Origin: Nocardioides mangrovi
Lineage (GTDB): Bacteria > Actinomycetota > Actinomycetes > Propionibacteriales > Nocardioidaceae
Assembly (NCBI RefSeq): GCF_020073815.1
Contig: NZ_JAIQZJ010000001.1
Span: 372,001-436,000, forward strand
Length of the DNA stretch: 64,000 bases
Reading direction: 5' to 3'
In this document: positions 1 through 9,334 of the stretch, piece after piece
Layout of the letters: every line of letters starts with the position of its first letter
How positions within the stretch are numbered: the first letter of the stretch is position 1
Made by a program: the position numbers and the translations under genes
The notes under the pieces: generated by a model
Databases searched by the model: none
Seen by the model: the letters and a program-made list of their open reading frames with translations, nothing else
What the model was told of the DNA's origin: nothing

Positions 1-102
1 CCACGACACCGACCTCGGCGACGACGCGCTGCTGACCGACGAGGCCATCGAGGAGCTCGAGGAAGAGGTCGCCGCCGAGCGCGAGGCCGAGGAGGAGACC
101 AA

Positions 103-106
<4 letters not shown>
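1..106 (+). CDS. 3' end of an ABC transporter ATP-binding protein (LivG-like), partial
   Basis: Reading from base 2, the window opens inside a coding frame that ends at TGA 104-106. Only the last 34 residues are visible, a very acidic Glu/Ala tail ending in EEETK. The next gene begins at GTG 103-105 and overlaps this stop by 4 bases, which is the tight coupling expected inside a transporter operon. Because that next gene is a LivF-type ATPase, the natural partner here is the LivG-type ATPase of the same branched-chain amino acid importer. That identity is inferred from position, since no nucleotide-binding motif is inside the window. Confidence 0.6.
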
Positions 107-891
<785 letters not shown>

Positions 892-918
892 GGCCACGGC
901 CTCACCCGTCGTACGCCG

Positions 919-949
919 AACGGCCCGTCCCTTCCGGGGACGGGCCGTT
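919..949 (+). terminator. Rho-independent terminator of the liv operon
   Basis: A perfect 12-bp stem (aacggcccgtcc pairing with ggacgggccgtt) encloses a 7-base loop and is followed by TTTC. It lies 28 bases after the livF stop, and its A-rich 5' side also allows function from the other strand. Confidence 0.85.
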
Positions 950-1050
950 TCGCGTCGGGACCTGGTGCCGCTGGTCGTCCCAACGGGGCAGATGCGGGGG
1001 CCGGACGGTGAGCACCGGCAGGCAGCGCGCCGGCAGGGGAGGACGACGAA

Positions 1051-1078
1051 GGGCCCCGGACCTGACGGTCCGGGGCCC
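1051..1078 (-). terminator. Terminator of the convergent binding-protein gene
   Basis: A perfect 12-bp stem (gggccccggacc / ggtccggggccc) has a TGAC loop. It lies 25 bases beyond the stop of the leftward binding-protein gene. Together with the hairpin at 919-949 it insulates the two convergent units. Confidence 0.8.
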
Positions 1079-1102
1079 TCGCGCGGTGCTACGTGGAGCT
1101 GA

Positions 1103-2461
1103 TCAGCTCTTCGAGCCCTCGACCGTGGTCGTGAGCTTGATCGAGTTGTCGGCCTGGAACTGGTAGATGCCGACGAACGCCGACGACGGGTCGTTCTCGT
1201 CGTCGATCGGACCGATGCCCGAGGGACCCTTGTAGTGGATCTCCTTGCCGTCGCCGAGCAGGGCGACGCAGTCGGCGTAGGAGGTGCACTCCTCGCCGTC
1301 CGTGGCGCCGGAGACGGCGGCGATGTTGTCCTTGATCGTCGTCGGGTCGGTGGCGCCGCCCTTCACCGCGGCGAGCGCGGCGAGGATGGTGGCGTCGTAG
1401 GACTCGGCGCCGTAGGCGTAGTCCTTCAGCGGCTTGCCCTCGCCGACCTCGGCCCACCCGCTGAGGCGGTCCTTGAAGGTCGCGTCGGGGTCAGCACCCG
1501 GGATCGTGCCCTGAGCACCCTCGAGGGTGCCCTTGGCGAAGTCCGCGCTGTAGTCGGCGGTGTTGCCGTCCGAGTAGTACGTCTTCGACATGTCCCAGCC
1601 GGCCGACTTGAGCTCGGGGACGATCGACTTGGTCTCGTCGAAGGCGAGGACGACGATCGCGTCCGGCTTGGCGGCGAGGACGCCCTGGACCTCGGCCGAG
1701 AACGTCGTCTGGCCGGCCGGGAACTCGTCGCCGTCACCCTTGCAGCCGTAGACGCACGAACCGCCGGCGCCCTCGACCGTCTCCTGGACCGCGTTGCGCA
1801 GGCCGGTGCCGTAGGTGTCGTTGAACACCAGGAAGCCGACCTTCGTGTAGCCGTCGGTGGTGACCAGGGTGCCGAGCGCGTTGCCCTGGATGCCGTCCGG
1901 CGGAGCGGTACGGAAGTACCACGGCGAGTAGCCGGAGAGGTCGACCGCGGTGTTCGCGGGCGAGATCTCGACGATCTTGTTCTTCGCGAAGGTGTCGACG
2001 ACGTTGAGCGAGACGCTCGACGACGCGGCGCCGACCACGATGGACGGCTTGCTCGCGACGAGCGTGCCGGCCGACGCGGTGGAGACCGACATGTCGGTCG
2101 AGTCACCGGAGTCCTGGACGTCGTGGCACGCCTGCGCGCCGTTGACGCCGCCGGCGGCGTTGATGTCGGACACGGCCAGGCCGACACCCGCGATCTCCGG
2201 GGGACCGAGGAAGGCGAGGTTTCCGGTGAGCGGCAGGATGCCGCCGACGCGGAAGCTGTCGGCGCTGGTCTGGCTCGAGGAGCACTTGTCGTTGGTGAAC
2301 GAGTCGGTGGCCGGAGCGCTCGAGTCCGAGGTCGAGGGGGTGTCGCCGGCGCTGCTGCCGTCCGAGCCATCGGAGTCGGAGCCGCAGGCAGCCAGGGAGA
2401 GGCTGAGTACGGCGGTGCCCGCCATCAGCTTCACCCAGGTGGCGGTTGTGGATCGATTCAC
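1103..2461 (-). CDS. Branched-chain amino acid ABC transporter substrate-binding lipoprotein
   Basis: This is an extracytoplasmic type I periplasmic-binding protein (Peripla_BP_6/LivK class), anchored to the membrane by a lipid. With the GTG start at 2461 it has 452 residues. A short basic N-terminus is followed by a hydrophobic stretch ending in lipobox LSLAAC, which places the lipidated cysteine at residue 26, then a Ser/Asp/Gly-rich linker. The ligand-binding core follows, with family features such as VGGILPLTG and a tyrosine-rich ligand cleft. The frame stays open to an ATG at 2491, but AAAGG sits 8 bases before the GTG at 2461, so I prefer the shorter form. It faces the liv ATPase genes and probably supplies their ligand. 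Transport specificity cannot be read from the sequence. Confidence 0.92.
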   Translation of the reverse strand: MNRSTTATWVKLMAGTAVLSLSLAACGSDSDGSDGSSAGDTPSTSDSSAPATDSFTNDKCSSSQTSADSFRVGGILPLTGNLAFLGPPEIAGVGLAVSDINAAGGVNGAQACHDVQDSGDSTDMSVSTASAGTLVASKPSIVVGAASSSVSLNVVDTFAKNKIVEISPANTAVDLSGYSPWYFRTAPPDGIQGNALGTLVTTDGYTKVGFLVFNDTYGTGLRNAVQETVEGAGGSCVYGCKGDGDEFPAGQTTFSAEVQGVLAAKPDAIVVLAFDETKSIVPELKSAGWDMSKTYYSDGNTADYSADFAKGTLEGAQGTIPGADPDATFKDRLSGWAEVGEGKPLKDYAYGAESYDATILAALAAVKGGATDPTTIKDNIAAVSGATDGEECTSYADCVALLGDGKEIHYKGPSGIGPIDDENDPSSAFVGIYQFQADNSIKLTTTVEGSKS

Positions 2462-2597
2462 GTCGTGAACCTTTCTGTCGCGTTGGTGCACTTCACCGCG
2501 CCCGCCCTCCCGAAAGGTTGGGCAATAGCGATGCCACCGTAGGACCGGCCCTGTGGTGGGTGGTGCTACGGCACCCTGTCGTTAGCGAACCGTTACG

Positions 2598-3344
2598 TCA
2601 ATGAAGTGCGGCCGCCAGCTGCACCAGGAGAGGCGCGACGAGCAGGGCCGGGAGCAGGTCCGCGACCGGGATCTCCCGCACCCGGAGCAGGCGCAGCGCG
2701 ACGCCGACCAGGAGCAGCCCGCCCGTCGCCGTGATCGCCGCCAGGTGAGCGTCCGGGAGCACGTCGCCGAGGCCCAGCCCGACCAGCGTCAGGGAGCCCT
2801 GCACGACCACCACGGTGACCGCGCTGGCCGCGACGCCCCAGCCGAAGGAGGCCGCGAACGCGATCGCGGCGAAGCCGTCCAGCGCCGCCTTGAGATAGAG
2901 CTGGTCGGCGCCGTTCCCGAGGCCGTCGTTCAGCGACCCGAGGATGGTCAGCGGGCCGGTGCAGAAGACCAGCGACGAGACCACGAAGCCCTCGATGAAG
3001 CGGTGCCGGTCCGCAGAGTCCGACGACCCGGCGAGGCGGGTCTGCAGCCAGCCGCCGAGCGACTCCACCCGGGACTCCAGCCGCAGCAGCGACCCGACGA
3101 TCCCGCCGATCAGCAGCGAGCCGAGCACGATCAGCATCGGGGCGTCCGAGCCGACGTCGTCGGCCAGCGTGTCGTCGAGCACGGCCATCGCCGACGTACC
3201 CGCGATCAGGAGCGTGACCAGGCCGAGACCGTCGGTCACGACGTCGCGGGTGCGGACCGGCAACCGGTTGCCGAGGAGGACTCCGAGGGTGCTGCCGAGC
3301 AGGACGGTGGCGACGTTGACGACGGTGCCGATTCCGGGGATCAC
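2598..3344 (-). CDS. DUF554 family membrane protein
   Basis: This is a 248-residue polytopic membrane protein of the DUF554 family, whose function is not established. The start is GTG at 3344, preceded by GAGGAG five bases upstream; the longer open frame upstream lacks a ribosome site. It begins with the typical DUF554 N-terminus, GIGTVVNVATVLLGSTLG, has a central GFVVSSLVFCTGPLTILGS segment characteristic of the family, and shows about 6-7 hydrophobic helices. It stands alone, with its own upstream gap and a divergent acetyltransferase gene. Confidence 0.88.
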   Translation of the reverse strand: MIPGIGTVVNVATVLLGSTLGVLLGNRLPVRTRDVVTDGLGLVTLLIAGTSAMAVLDDTLADDVGSDAPMLIVLGSLLIGGIVGSLLRLESRVESLGGWLQTRLAGSSDSADRHRFIEGFVVSSLVFCTGPLTILGSLNDGLGNGADQLYLKAALDGFAAIAFAASFGWGVAASAVTVVVVQGSLTLVGLGLGDVLPDAHLAAITATGGLLLVGVALRLLRVREIPVADLLPALLVAPLLVQLAAALH

Positions 3345-3456
3345 AGGACTCCTCTGACAGGACAGCGACGCTGAGCGTAGTCTCTCGGGTTGGAGCCGCG
3401 TTCGGGGGACGGGAGACGTGGCATAGGCGTGGAAGGTCCGAGAAGGCGATGGCTCG

Positions 3457-4032
3457 ATGACCCGCTCCCAGGTGTCGCTGCGCGCAGCGACGGCCGATGA
3501 CGCAACCCGTCTCGCCGAGGTGTGGGGCGACGTGATCCGTCGTGTCGACGCCGAGGAACGCGTGGCCGACATGACCGCCGTGCTGGCCGCCGTGGCCGAG
3601 TCGACCGACCAGCGGATCGTGGTCGCCGAGTACGACGGCCAGTTCGCCGGCGCGGTCCACCTCCAGGCGACCACGATGTCCGCCCTCAACCTCGAGCCGG
3701 TCGTCCGGGCGCTCTCGCCGCACGTCCTGCCGGAGTTCCGCCGGCACGGCGTCGGCAGCGCACTCATGGACGCCGCGGTGCAGTGGGCCGAGGAGCTCGG
3801 CATCGGGCACGTCGCGACCGCCGCGGTCGCGGGCTCGCGCGACGCCAACCGGTTCATGGCCCGGATCGCGCTCGGCCCCTACGCCGTGCTCCGGGTCGCC
3901 ACCACCCACGCCGTCCGCGCGCGGCTCACCGCTCACCGGCGCCCGGCGATCGCGAGCGGCGGCCGCCAGCTCACCCAGGTCCTCGCCGCGCGGCGGTCGA
4001 TGCGGCGCAGCCGAGCCGCCGCGGAGGGGTAG
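3457..4032 (+). CDS. GNAT family N-acetyltransferase
   Basis: A 191-residue protein with an N-terminal GNAT fold. Motif A with the acetyl-CoA pyrophosphate loop is visible as RRHGVGSALMDAA at about residues 90-102, preceded by the beta-strand VLPEFR. The last 45 residues are Arg/Ala-rich and probably lie outside the domain. The substrate is unknown. The gene is divergent from the DUF554 gene (112 bp apart) and convergent with the thioesterase gene (20 bp apart). The family assignment is firm; the biological role is not. Confidence 0.82.
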   Translation: MTRSQVSLRAATADDATRLAEVWGDVIRRVDAEERVADMTAVLAAVAESTDQRIVVAEYDGQFAGAVHLQATTMSALNLEPVVRALSPHVLPEFRRHGVGSALMDAAVQWAEELGIGHVATAAVAGSRDANRFMARIALGPYAVLRVATTHAVRARLTAHRRPAIASGGRQLTQVLAARRSMRRSRAAAEG

Positions 4033-4052
4033 CTCCCGCGGGTGACGGAGCG

Positions 4053-4478
4053 CTAGAAGCGGTCCTTCGGCACCAGCGCGCAGGTGATGCGCGAGGTGCA
4101 GACCCGCTTGCCGCGCTCGTCGGTGATCACGACCTCGTACGACGCGGTGGTGCGTCCGAGGTGGATCGCGGTCGCCGTACCCGTGACCGTGCCGGACGTC
4201 GCGGCGCGGTGGTGGGTCGCGTTGATCTCGATCCCGACCGAGAGCTTGTCCGGGTGGGCGTGGATGGCCGAGCCGACGGAGCCGAGTGTCTCGGCCAGCA
4301 CCACCGAGGCGCCGCCGTGGAGCAGCCCGTAGGGCTGGGTGTTGCCCTCGACGGGCATCGTCGCGACGAGGCGCTCGGCGGAGATCTCGACGAGCTCGAT
4401 GCCCATCTTCTCGTTGAGCCCGCCCATGCCGAGCGGCATCTGGGCGAGGAACTCGTCGATGTCGAGGGAGTCGGTCAT
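4053..4478 (-). CDS. PaaI-type hotdog-fold thioesterase
   Basis: 141 residues of a single hotdog domain, which hydrolyses acyl-CoA thioesters. The family signature is visible: a product-like N-terminal strand, then NTQPYGLLHGGASVVLAE carrying the G-x-x-H-G-G turn and catalytic-region Glu, then GRTTASYEV and the C-terminal strand VCTSRITCAL. The ATG at 4478 is preceded by AGGA at 7-base spacing. Paralogues act in phenylacetate catabolism or menaquinone synthesis (DHNA-CoA hydrolysis); nothing here decides which. It is divergent from polA, 42 bp away. Confidence 0.9.
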   Translation of the reverse strand: MTDSLDIDEFLAQMPLGMGGLNEKMGIELVEISAERLVATMPVEGNTQPYGLLHGGASVVLAETLGSVGSAIHAHPDKLSVGIEINATHHRAATSGTVTGTATAIHLGRTTASYEVVITDERGKRVCTSRITCALVPKDRF

Positions 4479-4520
4479 GGGCACATCCTGCCTGTCGGTG
4501 GCGACTACTAGAGTCGGAGG

Positions 4521-7187
4521 GTGCCCCGCCTCCTGCTGCTCGACGGTCACTCGCTCGCCTACCGCGCGTTCTTCGCGCTGCCGGTGGAGAACTTCTCGAC
4601 CACCACCGGCCAGCACACCAACGCGGTCTACGGCTTCACCTCGATGCTCATCAACGTGCTCCGCGACGAGCAACCCACCCACGTCGGCGTCGCCTTCGAC
4701 GTCTCGCGGCAGACCTTCCGCCTCGAGCAGTACTCCGAGTACAAGGCCAAGCGCAACAAGACGCCGGGGGAGTTCTCCAGCCAGCTGCCGCTCATCGAGG
4801 AGGTCCTCGACGCCCTCAACATCCCCTTCCTGAAGAAGGAGGGCTACGAGGCCGACGACATCATCGCCACGCTCGTCACCCAGGCGCTCGCCGAGGACGA
4901 CATGGAGGTGCTGATCCTCACCGGTGACCGCGACTCGCTCCAGCTGGTCACCGACCGCTCCACGGTGCTCTACCCGATGCGGGGCGTGTCCGACCTGGCC
5001 CGGATGACGCCGGCCGCGGTGGAGGACAAGTACGGCGTCCCGCCCGAGCGCTACCCCGAGCTCGCGGCGATCGTGGGGGAGACCTCCGACAACCTGCCCG
5101 GCGTGCCGGGCGTGGGCCAGGGCTTCGCGGCCAAGTGGATCAACCAGTACGACGGCCTCGACAACGTCATCGCCCACGCCGACGAGATCACCGGCAAGAA
5201 GGGCGAGGCGCTGCGCGAGCACCTCGGCGACGTGATCCGCAACCGCCAGCTCAACGCCCTCGTGCGCGACCTGCCGCTCGAGCTCGGCCCGACGGACCTG
5301 GCGCTGCGGCCGTGGGACCGCCAGGAGGTGCACACCCTCTTCGACGGCCTGGAGTTCCGGGTGCTGCGCGACCGGCTCTTCGAGACGCTCACCTCCGAGG
5401 AGGACGTCGACGACTCCGGCTTCGACCTCGCGACCGCGGTGCTCGGCGCCGGGCAGGTCGGGCCGTGGCTGGCCGAGCACGCCGCCGACGGTGCCCGGGT
5501 CGGGGTCCACGTCGCCGGGCGGTGGGGTGCCGGCACCGGCGAGGTCACCGGGCTGGCGCTCGCGACCACCGACGGCACCGCCGCCTGGGTCGCCGCCGAC
5601 GACATCGCCCCCGACGACCAGGACGCGCTCGCCACGTGGCTCGCCGACGCCGGCCGGCCCAAGGTCCTCCACGACGCCAAGGGCCCGATGCTCGCGCTCG
5701 CGGCGTGGGGCACCCCGCTCGCCGGCCTGGCCCGCGACACCGCGCTGTCGGCCTACCTCGCCCGCCCCGACCAGCGCTCCTACGACCTCGCCGACCTGAC
5801 CGTCCGCTACCTCAAGCGCGAGCTCAAGCAGGGTGGCGCCGACGACGGCCAGCTCAGCCTGGGACTGGAGGATGAGTCTGCGGGCGAGGTGGAGATGCTG
5901 CATGCCCGCGCGGTGCTCGACCTGGCCGCGGCGCTCGACGAGGAGCTCGACGAGCGTGGCGGCACCCGCCTGCTCGCGGAGGTCGAGCTGCCGCTGATCG
6001 ACCTGCTCGCGACGATGGAGCAGACCGGCATCGCCGTCGACACCGAGCACCTCGAGTCGCTCGAGAGCCACTTCGCGTCCGAGGTGCGCGCGGCCGCCGA
6101 GGAGGCGTTCGCGGTGATCGGCAAGGAGATCAACCTCGGCTCGCCCAAGCAGCTCCAGGTGGTGCTCTTCGACGAGCTCGACATGCCGAAGACCAAGCGC
6201 ACCAAGACCGGCTACACCACCGACGCCGACGCGCTCCAGGCGCTCTACGTGAAGACCGAGCACCCCTTCCTCCTGTACCTGCTCCGCCACCGCGACGTGT
6301 CCCGGCTGCGGCAGACGATCGAGGGGCTGCTCAAGACGGTCGCCTCGGACGGCCGGATCCACACCACCTTCAACCAGACGATCGCGGCCACGGGCCGGCT
6401 CTCCAGCACCGACCCCAACCTGCAGAACATCCCGATCCGCACCGAGGAGGGTCGCCGGATCCGCGAGGGCTTCGTCGTCGGCCCCGGGCACGAGTCGCTG
6501 ATGACGGCGGACTACAGCCAGATCGAGATGCGGATCATGGCCCATCTGTCCGAGGACGACCTGCTGATCGAGGCGTTCAAGTCCGGCCGCGACTTCCACT
6601 CGATCACCGCCTCCCGGGTCTTCGACGTCCCGGCAGACGACGTGACCGTCGAGATGCGGGCCAAGATCAAGGCGATGAACTACGGCCTCGCCTACGGCCT
6701 CTCGGCGTTCGGTCTCGGCCAGCAGCTCGGCATCGACCCGGGCGAGGCGCGTGGCCTGATGGACGAGTACTTCCAGACCTTCGGCGGCATCCGCGACTAC
6801 CTCGGCGGCGTCGTCGAGGAGGCCCGCAAGACCGGCTTCACCGAGACCATCATGGGGCGCCGCCGCTACCTGCCCGACCTGACCAGCGACAACCGGCAGC
6901 GTCGCGAGATGGCCGAGCGGATGGCGCTCAACGCGCCCATCCAGGGCTCGGCCGCCGACCTGATCAAGGTCGCGATGCTCAACGTCGACCGCGCGATCGC
7001 CGCGGCCGGGCTGCGCTCCCGGATGCTGCTCCAGGTCCACGACGAGCTCGTGTTCGAGGTCGCGACCGGCGAGGCCGACGCCCTCGAGGTGCTGGTCCGC
7101 GAGCAGATGGCCGGGGCGGCCGACCTCGCCGTCCCGCTCGACGTCTCGGTCGGCACCGGCCGCAGCTGGCACGAGGCCGCTCACTAG
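4521..7187 (+). CDS. polA: DNA polymerase I
   Basis: An 888-residue family A DNA polymerase for gap filling and primer removal. Residues 1-290 form the 5'-3' exonuclease (FEN) domain, with acidic clusters such as EGYEADDIIATL and LTGDRDSLQLV. The middle domain occupies the 3'-5' proofreading position but lacks the DxE catalytic motif (the expected strand reads VGVHVAGRWGAG), as in other actinobacterial PolA, so proofreading is probably absent. The polymerase domain shows motif A (DYSQIEMRIMAHLSED, Asp664), motif B (RAKIKAMNYGLAYG) and motif C (QVHDELVFE, Asp841). The start is GTG at 4521. The stop overlaps the stop of the convergent flippase gene. Confidence 0.98.
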   Translation: MPRLLLLDGHSLAYRAFFALPVENFSTTTGQHTNAVYGFTSMLINVLRDEQPTHVGVAFDVSRQTFRLEQYSEYKAKRNKTPGEFSSQLPLIEEVLDALNIPFLKKEGYEADDIIATLVTQALAEDDMEVLILTGDRDSLQLVTDRSTVLYPMRGVSDLARMTPAAVEDKYGVPPERYPELAAIVGETSDNLPGVPGVGQGFAAKWINQYDGLDNVIAHADEITGKKGEALREHLGDVIRNRQLNALVRDLPLELGPTDLALRPWDRQEVHTLFDGLEFRVLRDRLFETLTSEEDVDDSGFDLATAVLGAGQVGPWLAEHAADGARVGVHVAGRWGAGTGEVTGLALATTDGTAAWVAADDIAPDDQDALATWLADAGRPKVLHDAKGPMLALAAWGTPLAGLARDTALSAYLARPDQRSYDLADLTVRYLKRELKQGGADDGQLSLGLEDESAGEVEMLHARAVLDLAAALDEELDERGGTRLLAEVELPLIDLLATMEQTGIAVDTEHLESLESHFASEVRAAAEEAFAVIGKEINLGSPKQLQVVLFDELDMPKTKRTKTGYTTDADALQALYVKTEHPFLLYLLRHRDVSRLRQTIEGLLKTVASDGRIHTTFNQTIAATGRLSSTDPNLQNIPIRTEEGRRIREGFVVGPGHESLMTADYSQIEMRIMAHLSEDDLLIEAFKSGRDFHSITASRVFDVPADDVTVEMRAKIKAMNYGLAYGLSAFGLGQQLGIDPGEARGLMDEYFQTFGGIRDYLGGVVEEARKTGFTETIMGRRRYLPDLTSDNRQRREMAERMALNAPIQGSAADLIKVAMLNVDRAIAAAGLRSRMLLQVHDELVFEVATGEADALEVLVREQMAGAADLAVPLDVSVGTGRSWHEAAH

Positions 7188-8437
7188 CTGAGCGGCGGGG
7201 CTCCGACCGGCTCCGGCGCGGGCGCGGGCCGGGTGACGTAGAGGCTGATCGCGAGCAGTGCGGCCAGCAGCACCGTGTCGACGCTGATCACCACCGTGAG
7301 CAGGCCGTCGAGCGAGGACGCCGCCAGGCCGAGCAGCACCATCGTCACGAACGCCGCCCACACCAGGTAGACCGAGCGGGCACCGCGGCGGGCGAGCACC
7401 GAGTAGACCAGCAGCTGCAGCATCGACAGGACGGTGCCGAGGATCGCGAAGACCCAGAGCTCGTCGGTGATCTCGTCGTAGTCGCCGCCGCCCACGAAGA
7501 TCAGCGCCAGGTCGGGCAGCAGGAGCGCGCCCAGGGTGACCGCCGCGCCGAGCGCGGCGACCAGCGACAGGCTGAGCGTGATCGCCCGGCGCCGCTCGCC
7601 GACGGTCGACATCGACGGGAACGCCACGACCACGACGAACTGCGGCAGGAAGAGCACCGCCTTGGTGAGGATCAGGCCGCCGGCGTAGAGGCCGGCGTCG
7701 TGCTCGTCGAGCACGTTGCGCGCGATCACGATGTCGGCGTTGGAGAGCGCGAAGAAGGCGAGCAGCACCTGGGAGTTGTGGAAGCTCTCCCGCATCACCC
7801 GGCGGAAGCCGTGCTCCTCCGACTGGACCCCGGGGTCGCGCGGGCGACGCAGGAAGAACCAGCCGGCGACGACGGGCGCGCAGGCGCCGAGCCCGGTGCC
7901 GATCAGCGCCGACAGCTCGCTCGGCTGCCAGAGCACCAGGGCCGTGCCGATCACCAGGCGCGGCACGCCGCTGAGCAGGTAGAGGACCGACAGCGCGTTC
8001 CAGCGTCGCTCGCCCTGGAGGATGCCGGCCTGGCCGCCCATGATCGTGAACGGGATCGACACCACCGAGACCAGCGCCGCGGTGAGGATGCTGTCGAGCC
8101 GGAGCACTGCGTTGAGCAGCGGCGTCAGGATGAGCAGCACCACGCCCAGCGCCAGCGAGGCGCGGTAGGTGACGCCCAGGATCGTCTTCTCGATCTGCGC
8201 GACGTGCTCGGGCTCCGCCGCGATCCGCCGCGCGGCGGTCGCCTGGAGGCCGAGCTGGAGGACCGTGATCACCAGCAGGGTCGCCATCAGGCTGGCCAGC
8301 GCGCCGTACGACTTCGGCCCCAGCAGGCGCGCCGCGATCATCGTGAAGCCGTACGTCGACACGTTCATGACGGCCATCGCGACGGCGATGGAGCCACCAC
8401 CGCTCAGCAGTTGGGTCAGTCGGCGGGTGAGGGCCAC
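7184..8437 (-). CDS. MOP-superfamily polysaccharide flippase-like membrane protein
   Basis: 417 residues with about 12 hydrophobic helices, resembling Wzx/MviN-type lipid-linked oligosaccharide flippases. The N-terminus contains GSIAVAMAVMNVSTYGFTMI and AARLLGPKSYGALASLMA, the helix-1/2 region typical of the family. The GTG start at 8437 lies 30 bp from the divergent ubiA gene, so the two share a promoter region. The arabinan pathway downstream makes a lipid-linked pentose donor that must cross the membrane, so export of a decaprenyl-phosphate sugar is an attractive role, but that is inference. The last 12 residues are Pro-rich. Confidence 0.8.
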   Translation of the reverse strand: MALTRRLTQLLSGGGSIAVAMAVMNVSTYGFTMIAARLLGPKSYGALASLMATLLVITVLQLGLQATAARRIAAEPEHVAQIEKTILGVTYRASLALGVVLLILTPLLNAVLRLDSILTAALVSVVSIPFTIMGGQAGILQGERRWNALSVLYLLSGVPRLVIGTALVLWQPSELSALIGTGLGACAPVVAGWFFLRRPRDPGVQSEEHGFRRVMRESFHNSQVLLAFFALSNADIVIARNVLDEHDAGLYAGGLILTKAVLFLPQFVVVVAFPSMSTVGERRRAITLSLSLVAALGAAVTLGALLLPDLALIFVGGGDYDEITDELWVFAILGTVLSMLQLLVYSVLARRGARSVYLVWAAFVTMVLLGLAASSLDGLLTVVISVDTVLLAALLAISLYVTRPAPAPEPVGAPPLS

Positions 8438-8467
8438 GGGAGGGAAGCGTATGCGAGACTCGCGCGC

Positions 8468-9334
8468 GTGACTGCCGCCGGTGCCCTGCTTCGTGCGTTG
8501 CGCCCGAAGCAGTGGACCAAGAACCTCCTGGTGGTCGCGGCGCCGCTGGCCGCGGGCGACCTCGCGGAGCCCGGCGTGCTCGGCCCGACGGTGCTGGCGT
8601 TCGTCGCCTTCTGTCTCGCGTCCTCGTCGATCTACCTGGTCAACGACAGCGCCGACGTCGAGGCCGACCGACTGCACCCGCGCAAGCGCTTCCGCCCGAT
8701 CGCCGCCGGCGAGCTCTCCATCCGTACGGCGCTGCTGTGCGCGGCCGTGCTCTTCGCGGCGAGCGTGCTGCTCGCGGTCGCGGCCAACCTCGCGTTCGTC
8801 GCGCTGCTCGTCACCTACGTGGCGGTGATGGTCGCCTACTCGCTGCGGCTCAAGCACGAGCCGGTCCTCGACCTGGCGCTCGTCGCCGCCGGCTTCCTGA
8901 TGCGTGCGGTCGCCGGTGGCCTCGCGGCCGACATCCCGATCTCCGACTCCTTCCTCATGGTGGCCGGCTTCGGCTCGCTCTTCATCGTGGCCGGCAAGCG
9001 CTACTCCGAGCTGCACACCCTCGGCAGCGAGGCCGGCACCCGCCGGTCGCTGGTGCGCTACACCGACTCCTACCTGCGCTTCGTGTGGAGCATCGCGGCC
9101 GCCGTCACGATCACGGCGTACAGCCTGTGGGCCTTCGAGAACGCCGCGACCTCGGGCATCCCGTGGCACACGCTCTCGATCGTGCCGTTCGTGGTCGGCC
9201 TGCTCCGCTACGCCGTCGACATCGACGCGGGCCAGGCCGCCGAGCCGGAGGACATCGTCTGGGGCGACCGCCTGCTCCAGGGCATCGGCGTCGTGTGGGT
9301 CGTCGTGCTCACCCTCGGAGTGGTCGGTGTCTGA
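8468..9334 (+). CDS. ubiA: Decaprenyl-phosphate phosphoribosyltransferase (UbiA family)
   Basis: 288 residues, a UbiA-superfamily integral membrane prenyltransferase. Known actinobacterial orthologues (Rv3806c) transfer 5-phosphoribose from PRPP to decaprenyl phosphate, the first step toward decaprenylphosphoryl-arabinose. The N-terminal RPKQWTKNLLV and the Mg-binding NDxxDxxxD motif (Asn59-Asp67, NDSADVEADRLHPRKR) match this subfamily, and the second acidic loop around YSLRLKHEPVLDLAL follows. The dprE1 gene directly downstream overlaps by 8 bases, which strongly supports this role rather than quinone synthesis. The GTG at 8468 is the first start that gives the normal family N-terminus. Confidence 0.93.
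   Translation: MTAAGALLRALRPKQWTKNLLVVAAPLAAGDLAEPGVLGPTVLAFVAFCLASSSIYLVNDSADVEADRLHPRKRFRPIAAGELSIRTALLCAAVLFAASVLLAVAANLAFVALLVTYVAVMVAYSLRLKHEPVLDLALVAAGFLMRAVAGGLAADIPISDSFLMVAGFGSLFIVAGKRYSELHTLGSEAGTRRSLVRYTDSYLRFVWSIAAAVTITAYSLWAFENAATSGIPWHTLSIVPFVVGLLRYAVDIDAGQAAEPEDIVWGDRLLQGIGVVWVVVLTLGVVGV

Noticed and set aside
4053..7361. Very long open frame (about 1100 codons) on the minus strand opposite polA
   Set aside because: Only its last 141 codons encode a real protein (the thioesterase). The rest mirrors the polA codons in a high-GC genome and has a repetitive Glu/Val/Gly/Arg composition with no domain.
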